Part shown: positions 58,851 through 64,000 of the stretch, one piece after another
Numbering within the stretch: the first letter of the stretch is position 1
Layout: each line of letters begins with the position of its first letter
Assembly (NCBI RefSeq): GCF_051020985.1
Contig: NC_135000.1
Coordinates: forward strand, 8,825,001-8,889,000
Length of the DNA stretch: 64,000 nucleotides
Reading direction: 5' to 3'
Origin: Nomia melanderi
Taxonomy: Eukaryota > Arthropoda > Insecta > Hymenoptera > Halictidae
The notes under the pieces: generated by a model
Databases searched by the model: none
Told to the model about the DNA's origin: nothing
The model's input: the letters and a program-made list of their open reading frames with translations, nothing else
Program-made: the position numbers and the translations under genes

Positions 58851-59689
58851 ACGATCCGAAAATCTTCCCTCCCTCCAAAGGGTTAATGATCGATGTCCAA
58901 GGGTCTCCCCTAAGCAGTCCTCACGGGAGCAGCCTGTAGAGCCCCTATCTACTTTATATCCGGCCGGCATAAAGGGCAGCGGTAGTTCCCGTGCAGGAAA
59001 CGTTTCTCAAAGGACCTCCTCCCCTTTCGTCCTCTTTTTATCCTCCTCCTCCTCCTCCCTCGCGGGGCTTTCTCCTCGAGGAGCCGAGACACCTCGGGGC
59101 TCGAAACAGAGAAAGACCGAAGGGAGGCAGGGGAAAAGTGGATGGTTGTTCGAGCTGACAGAAATAAGAGGCGCGCCTCTCGCTCTGATTTGCAAAGGCA
59201 TTTCCGGGATTACTCTCCTTCGGCTGGCTCAACTATATTCCGTTCTTTTCTCCCCTTTTTTTCTTCTTCCTCTTCCTCTTCTTCTTCTTCCGAGTTTCCT
59301 CTGCTAGCTTCGTTTCCAGCATGCTCGTCGCGCGAACATTTTCCTTCCGAGGGAAACGCGGCCGCGCCGATCGAGAGTAATCTTTAAATAATCCTGGCTC
59401 TCTTCTCCGGGTATATTTTCGTCGAGGAGCAGTCGAGCTCGATTTTTTCGCCGCACAACGGCTTCCTCGTCCTTCCCGGCGATGGTTTCTTCAGGGTTCC
59501 TCGAGATCAACATCTGGCGACTGGAACTGAATGGGTTTTCTACTTATCTCTGATTAGGTACTTCCACGACGGTTTCCTGTTGGGTTTTTTAGCTTGTTTC
59601 GGGGTTGCTTCGACTCGGTAAACGAGTTCCGAGGGTTTCGTGCGGCGATGGTGTTGCTTTTGAAGTGGTTGTGTTATTTATAATAGTAT

Positions 59690-60110
59690 TGTAATTTCGA
59701 GGGCGATACTGTCTCTCATTGCATCGCGAGAGCAATTGATTTCGGACGCGGATTTCTAAAACGATTTCTAAAGCAATATTGTAATTTCTGAAGCAGTATT
59801 GCAATTTCTAAAGCAAGTATTGTAATTTCTAAAGCAATATTCTAATTTCCAGGGCAATACTTTCTCTGAAGGGATGTTCTAATCGCGAGAGTAATTGATT
59901 TCGGACGCAGATTTATAAAACGAATTCGAAAGCAATATTGCAATTTTCAAAGCAGTACTGTAATTTCTAAAGCAATATTGCAATTTCCAAATCAACACTG
60001 GAATTTCTAAAGCAGAATCATCTCCAAAGGAATACCATGATCTTCAAAACAGTACTGCAATTTCCATATCAATATTATAATTTCGAAAGCAACGTGGTTT
60101 CGTAAACAAC
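59690..60110 (+). repeat. Degenerate repeat of about 21 bp
   Basis: AATTTCTAAAGCAATATTGT recurs with small changes at least ten times. GGACGCAGATTTATAAAACG and GGACGCGGATTTCTAAAACG mark a larger duplication of about 180 bases. Confidence 0.75.
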
Positions 60111-60686
60111 ACTGTAGCTATCAAGACGACACAAAGGATTCAAACAGAATTTAGTAAATATAAATGTTATTTAGTCGTCCTGAGAAAGGAGACTCTTAAT
60201 ATATCTCGCGGTCTCTTCACTGGGAGACGCGTGTGCTCGGAAAGGGACATACGTGCTTCATTAGAAACGTGTCACGGTCTTTTTACCGCGTCCCAGGAAA
60301 AGGAGCCGCATCTCCGAGTCGGAAGAACGCACGTAATCCCCCTGGAACGCGTGAGCCGCTTTAATCCGGACCGAGTTAGAAAGCGGACATTTCTCGGTTA
60401 TAATTTCGTCGCAAGACACAATTAACGCTTCGTTTGTGGGACTCGCGGCTCTGTTTGAACGCGCCCCGCGTTTTCCTTCCTCTTTGAACCTGGTGTAAGT
60501 TGAGTGTAAACTAGGAATGTTTCTCAAATATTTTCTACTCGCCTCCGAAAGGGAGTTTGTACGAACATTCGCAAACATCTTTCGAATTTCATTCGATTAA
60601 GCAAAGATTCGCGCAAAGATTCGTCTTCGAATATCTGTGACGGTTTGATGAACAGTTCAAACGTCCTCAAACACGTGTTCAAACTA

Positions 60687-61120
60687 TTAAACCTTTGCAC
60701 TCGACAATATTTTTCATTAAAGAAATTCATTACTTTCTGATTGAATATTAACGATATTTTTCGCAACTAACACAATTGATTATCTTGTATAGATTGAGAG
60801 ACAGAACTATTTGACTTCGTTTTATGTGTTGATACATTACACAAGGTTTATCCCTTTGAACTCTATAGGCTCCAATATCGCACCAGTTATAATATTAAAT
60901 ATTTTAATAAATATTAAAGAAACTACCCTAAATTTATTCGATTTTCCACGCATCCAAATTTTGTACTAAGGAAAATAAAAGATCGAAGAAATGTTATAGC
61001 ATTTCTCATAAAAATTAGTTGCAGTTGCTGATAGACTACAAAATAACCTGGAGTGCTAAAGGTTAATATTAAATTGAAAATTTGATAGTTTACTCCGTCG
61101 AATCAGGTGTAAAGGGTTAA
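60687..61120 (-). mobile_element. TTAA MITE family A interrupted by a family E element
   Basis: It starts TTAAACCTTTGCACTCGA and ends GTGTAAAGGGTTAA at 61120, with family A sequence on both sides of a family E insert at 60847-61066. Comparison with uninterrupted copies near 6580 and 36130 shows the insertion falls at a TTGA/TTAA-like site. Confidence 0.65.
60847..61066 (+). mobile_element. TTAA MITE family E copy 2 (nested)
   Basis: It begins TTTATCCCTTTGAACTC and ends GCTAAAGGTTAA. It shares GCACCAGTTATA, AAAGAAACTACCCTAAA and AAAATAAAAGATCGAAGAA with the copy at 6161. It is inserted inside a family A element. Confidence 0.65.
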
Positions 61121-61570
61121 ACTCATCGATCCAGTTTAACTTGCAAATCATCCACGAGTCACTAAAAATTCCTGAATATTCAACTACGTTCAAACATCTT
61201 CAAACATTTGTCCGAATCCACCATTCCTCTTGAAACATTAATAACAGCTCATCATTCTTTCAAACTTGCTGCAAATATTCATCATTGTAAGTATCTCAGT
61301 CGTCAAACACTCGCAAACCAAGTCAAACTCTCCACCAGCGCAGCGAACGGTTAAACGACAGTTGTATATCCGCGCGCGACGTTATGGCCAGCGAAATTTC
61401 GGTGAAATTAGCGCGCGGATAGTGAAGCGTCCGGGGGACCAGGCCGCGACCAGATTTCTCATTAGCTCGATTAGTATTGGTCGGACGGCCTGACCAGAGG
61501 CATGCGGCCTGACGCCCACGGTCGCTCGTCTACGGTTATCCGCGTATTGTAATCCGCTCGGACCGAGAGC

Positions 61571-61594
61571 CTCCGCAGGAATGCTCCTGCGGAG
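61571..61594. repeat. Perfect 10-bp hairpin with 4-base loop
   Basis: CTCCGCAGGA, loop ATGC, TCCTGCGGAG. It is GC-rich and perfect, inside a GC patch, with no T-run to suggest a terminator role. Confidence 0.6.
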
Positions 61595-61785
61595 TTCAAT
61601 TAGAGGGTTTCGCATCGTTACACGCGGACAGAGGTGAAAACCAATACATCGACCTGAGACTGGCTCGGATTAGAGAGTCAGTGTCTAATTACACCGCGAC
61701 CGGTCATCGTGAAACGTCGCTTCTAGAGGAGACTGATTCCTGGTTAAATTATACTCGTGCAAAAATGATGGAACTGAATGGACGT

Positions 61786-62345
61786 TCATTTTTCATGATC
61801 CTGAAGAATTTATGGTAAATTATAATTTTCTCAGGGAGTGACTTGTACTACTTTGCTCTAGTTTAGTCTTAATCTAGTCCTCTTCCCTTCGAATCTATCA
61901 AAAAATAATTCAAAACTCCTTCTCATTTTGATAGTTGTTAAATTATTGAAATTTAGAATCTTTATCATTAGTTATTCTAAGTACTTTGATTTAATTACTC
62001 TAAGTAATTTGATTTCCTCGAAAATTTTAGTTCTTTTGAGCATTCCTCAAAGATCTTCAGTTCGAATCTATCAGAAAATAACTCAAAACTCCTTCTCATT
62101 TTGATAGTTCTTAAATTATTGAAATTTGGAATCTTTATTATTAGTTATTCGGTAAAGCGGGGATATCTTAGGGAGCCAACAACTTTATCTTTACTCTGAG
62201 GAATCTGATTTTAGTTCTCTTGAATATTCTACGTTCATTTCTCATGATTCTGAAGAATTTATGATAAATTTTCAGTTTCTCAGAGATTTACTTGTACTAC
62301 TTTGTTCTTCTAGTGTATTGATACATTGACTCGTACTACTTAATC
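61786..62345 (+). repeat. Compound duplication (173-bp and about 448-bp offsets)
   Basis: GAATCTATCA with CAAAACTCCTTCTCATTTTG recurs at 61891 and 62064. CTGAAGAATTTATGRTAAATT with ACTTGTACTACTTTG recurs at about 61800 and 62250. It is AT-rich and non-coding. Confidence 0.75.
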
Positions 62346-62479
62346 TACTGTTTCTGTTTATTTATGATTCAGACTGCTGAATGTTTTAGATTTTGTTGAT
62401 TCGAACTGCAATGTTTAGTTTCGTCATACATTGACTTATACTACTGAAGCTTGACATTTTTTACGTATCTTCACCGCGA

Positions 62480-62690
62480 TTAACCCTTTGCGGACGAACG
62501 TCGACATTTCGGCGAGATCAAATTTCCATATTTGACAGAGTAAATCGTAGACAAATGATTCAATTACTCAAACAGCAAGAGATCTGTGTATAATTTCTTT
62601 TCTATCTATTATCTAAGCCATCGATACATAATTTAACTTCATCTGCTGAAGATTTCGTATATTTCAAAGAATCTTCGTCCGCAAACGGAA
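62480..62690 (-). mobile_element. TTAA MITE family B, reverse copy
   Basis: It opens TTAACCCTTTGCGGACGAAC, is full length internally, and ends AATCTTCGTCCGCAAACGGA, where the last bases of the terminus and the TTAA have decayed. It holds the intact internal TTAA that was hit in the 50883 copy. Confidence 0.75.
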
Positions 62691-63336
62691 CACTCACGTT
62701 TCCTGTTTGCCAAAGAAAACTCACGAAACTCATCTCCATCACTCCAGTTTTATTTCCGTTTATGTTCATAATTCCATCCGATCTTCCGCCTAATTTGATT
62801 TACACTTCGTTCAATGTCATTCAGCCTCCTGTCTAATTTCATTTGCATTCGTTTCGTTGAGTTTCGTGTCATTCGAGTTTCCGTTCTGTCCGATTCCATT
62901 ACATTTCACTTCGGTCTGACTAATACCGGCTCGCGCCACTCAATTTCGCAAACTCAATTCCCATTTGTCTCGGCGGAGATCTCTTCCTCAAGATTGTTTC
63001 CATGATCTCTTCCTGAATTCGTGTTATCGTCGCTCGCTATCGATCCACGATCGGAGAGAGACCGGGGGGACGGGGACGGGGTCGCGGCCGATTGTTCCCC
63101 CATGAATTTCCGTGAATTCGACGCGAGTCCCGGATTACATTTCGCGACGCGATAAAGCTCGTTCCTCGGATCCGGTCGGGCTCCCTTCCAGGCAGTTTCC
63201 ACGACAAAAGCGAGTCCGCTGGAAGTTGCTACACAATCTCCGGCATCGTCGCCGCTTCGCTGCACAATAAGGCTGGCGGCTCCTATCTTCGGACAGCGTG
63301 GTACTACTTTTTACGAGCGGAACACGTCTCGGCTAT

Positions 63337-63348
63337 CCCCCCCCCCCC
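63337..63348 (+). repeat. Homopolymer of 12 C
   Basis: CTATCCCCCCCCCCCCTG. Length may be uncertain in sequencing. Confidence 0.8.
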
Positions 63349-63559
63349 TGATTCGCTTGACCTGGCTACCCTTTCTCTTTCCGCCCCCTTGTCCGCCGAA
63401 AAAACATTGAGCGTATTTTCCCAACTACGCGGGATTATTTTTCGGCTCGCTGTACGCGTCTTCGGTAACGGGTGTGCCGTTTGTTTCGCGTTTAAGTGAG
63501 CTTCGGTTTTGTTGAAGTTTTCTGTTCCTTTCGTTTTGTTCTAGTAGGTTTAGTATTTG

Positions 63560-63870
63560 TGGCTTGGTATCTTAATAGTCTAGTGGTTTGATAACTTAGT
63601 AGCTTAGTAGCTTAATAATTTGGTAGCTTAGATGCTTAGTAATTTAGTAGCTAAGTAATTTTGTAACTTAGTAGCTTAATAACTTAATAACTTAATAGCT
63701 TAATAGCTTAGTAGCTTAGTAGCTTAATAGCTTACTAGCTTACTAGCTTAGTAGCTTAATAATTTGGTAGCTTAGTAGCTTAATAATTTAGTAGCTAAGT
63801 AATTTTGTAATTTAGTAGCTTAATACCTTAATATCTTAGTAGCTTACTAGCTTATTAACTTAGTACCTCA
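63560..63870 (+). repeat. 10-bp tandem repeat, TTAGTAGCTT
   Basis: About thirty imperfect units of TTAGTAGCTT / TTAATAGCTT / TTAATAACTT. It is a young, probably length-variable array. Confidence 0.85.
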
Positions 63871-64000
63871 GTAGTTTATTATTTAAAAAAAATTCTTCCA
63901 CGTTTCTAAATTTTAGAATTCCCCGTCCACTCGAAGCACCCATAAGACCGATTTAATTCACCCTCCGATTTCGGAACACCCTGTACATCGCACCCTTTCA

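Larger units (their letters stand above)
48560..64000. other. Probable intron or intergenic DNA downstream of the coding exon
   Basis: I could not recognise a second coding exon of the membrane protein. GC patches at 48930-49330, 52370-52600, 54010-54320, 54970-55460, 56140-56620, 57680-58170, 58900-59500, 61330-61720 and 63040-63480 hold only arginine- and serine-rich open frames. The first intron after the coding exon may therefore run past the end of the window, about 16 kb or more. Confidence 0.4.

Noticed and set aside
62954..63265. 103-codon frame (-), acidic and serine-rich C-terminus
   Set aside because: It looks slightly more protein-like than others, but there is no flanking splice evidence and no known motif, so it was not called.

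Overview
This is a 64 kb window of eukaryotic nuclear DNA, almost certainly from an insect and plausibly a bee or wasp (Hymenoptera). The organism call rests on four things: no operons or prokaryotic genes; sharp alternation between AT-rich DNA and short CpG-rich patches without CpG depletion; many small TTAA-flanked inverted-repeat elements (piggyBac-like MITEs); and an arthropod-style core promoter, with a TCAGT initiator and a correctly spaced downstream promoter element. The species cannot be read from the sequence.

Only one stretch carries a convincing protein-coding signature. It is an internal exon at 47532-47985 (+) with a good branch point and acceptor, 166 bases of 5' leader, an ATG at 47698, 96 codons of a type II membrane protein N-terminus, and a phase-0 donor at 47986. 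The protein looks like the start of a Golgi carbohydrate-processing enzyme. A weak match to the N-terminus of Golgi alpha-mannosidase II is the best specific guess, and it is not secure. The rest of that gene lies beyond the window or in exons not recognised here. Three CpG-rich blocks upstream on the same strand each end in a consensus splice donor (4742, 31309, 38505) and read as candidate non-coding first exons. They may be alternative promoters of the same gene, which would make most of the window 5' introns, or they may belong to other transcripts.

The rest has two main components. (1) At least five families of TTAA-bounded MITEs (called A to E here), about 23 copies, are often nested. 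The clearest case is a three-level nest at 50883-51505 (B interrupted by D, itself interrupted by B), with the empty target site visible in a related copy at 62480. (2) Many degenerate tandem repeats lie on both sides of the coding exon and elsewhere, with units of 10, 21, 30, 31, 55, 71, 80, 110, 140, 149, about 160 and 166 bp. Two large foldbacks stand out: a 74/77-base-arm hairpin with a 12-base loop at 34551-34713, and an inverted repeat at 18169-18444.

Region by region: 1-4000 gene-free; 4040-4742 candidate first exon 1; 4941-7500 MITEs and a degenerate repeat; 7500-30400 GC patches, tandem repeats and scattered MITEs; 30840-31309 candidate first exon 2; 31310-38200 degenerate repeats, hairpin and MITEs; 38240-38505 initiator/DPE promoter and candidate first exon 3; 38579-47466 MITEs and repeats; 47532-47985 coding exon; 47986-64000 probable intron with MITEs and minisatellites. 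No tRNA, rRNA, CRISPR array or intact transposase gene was seen.
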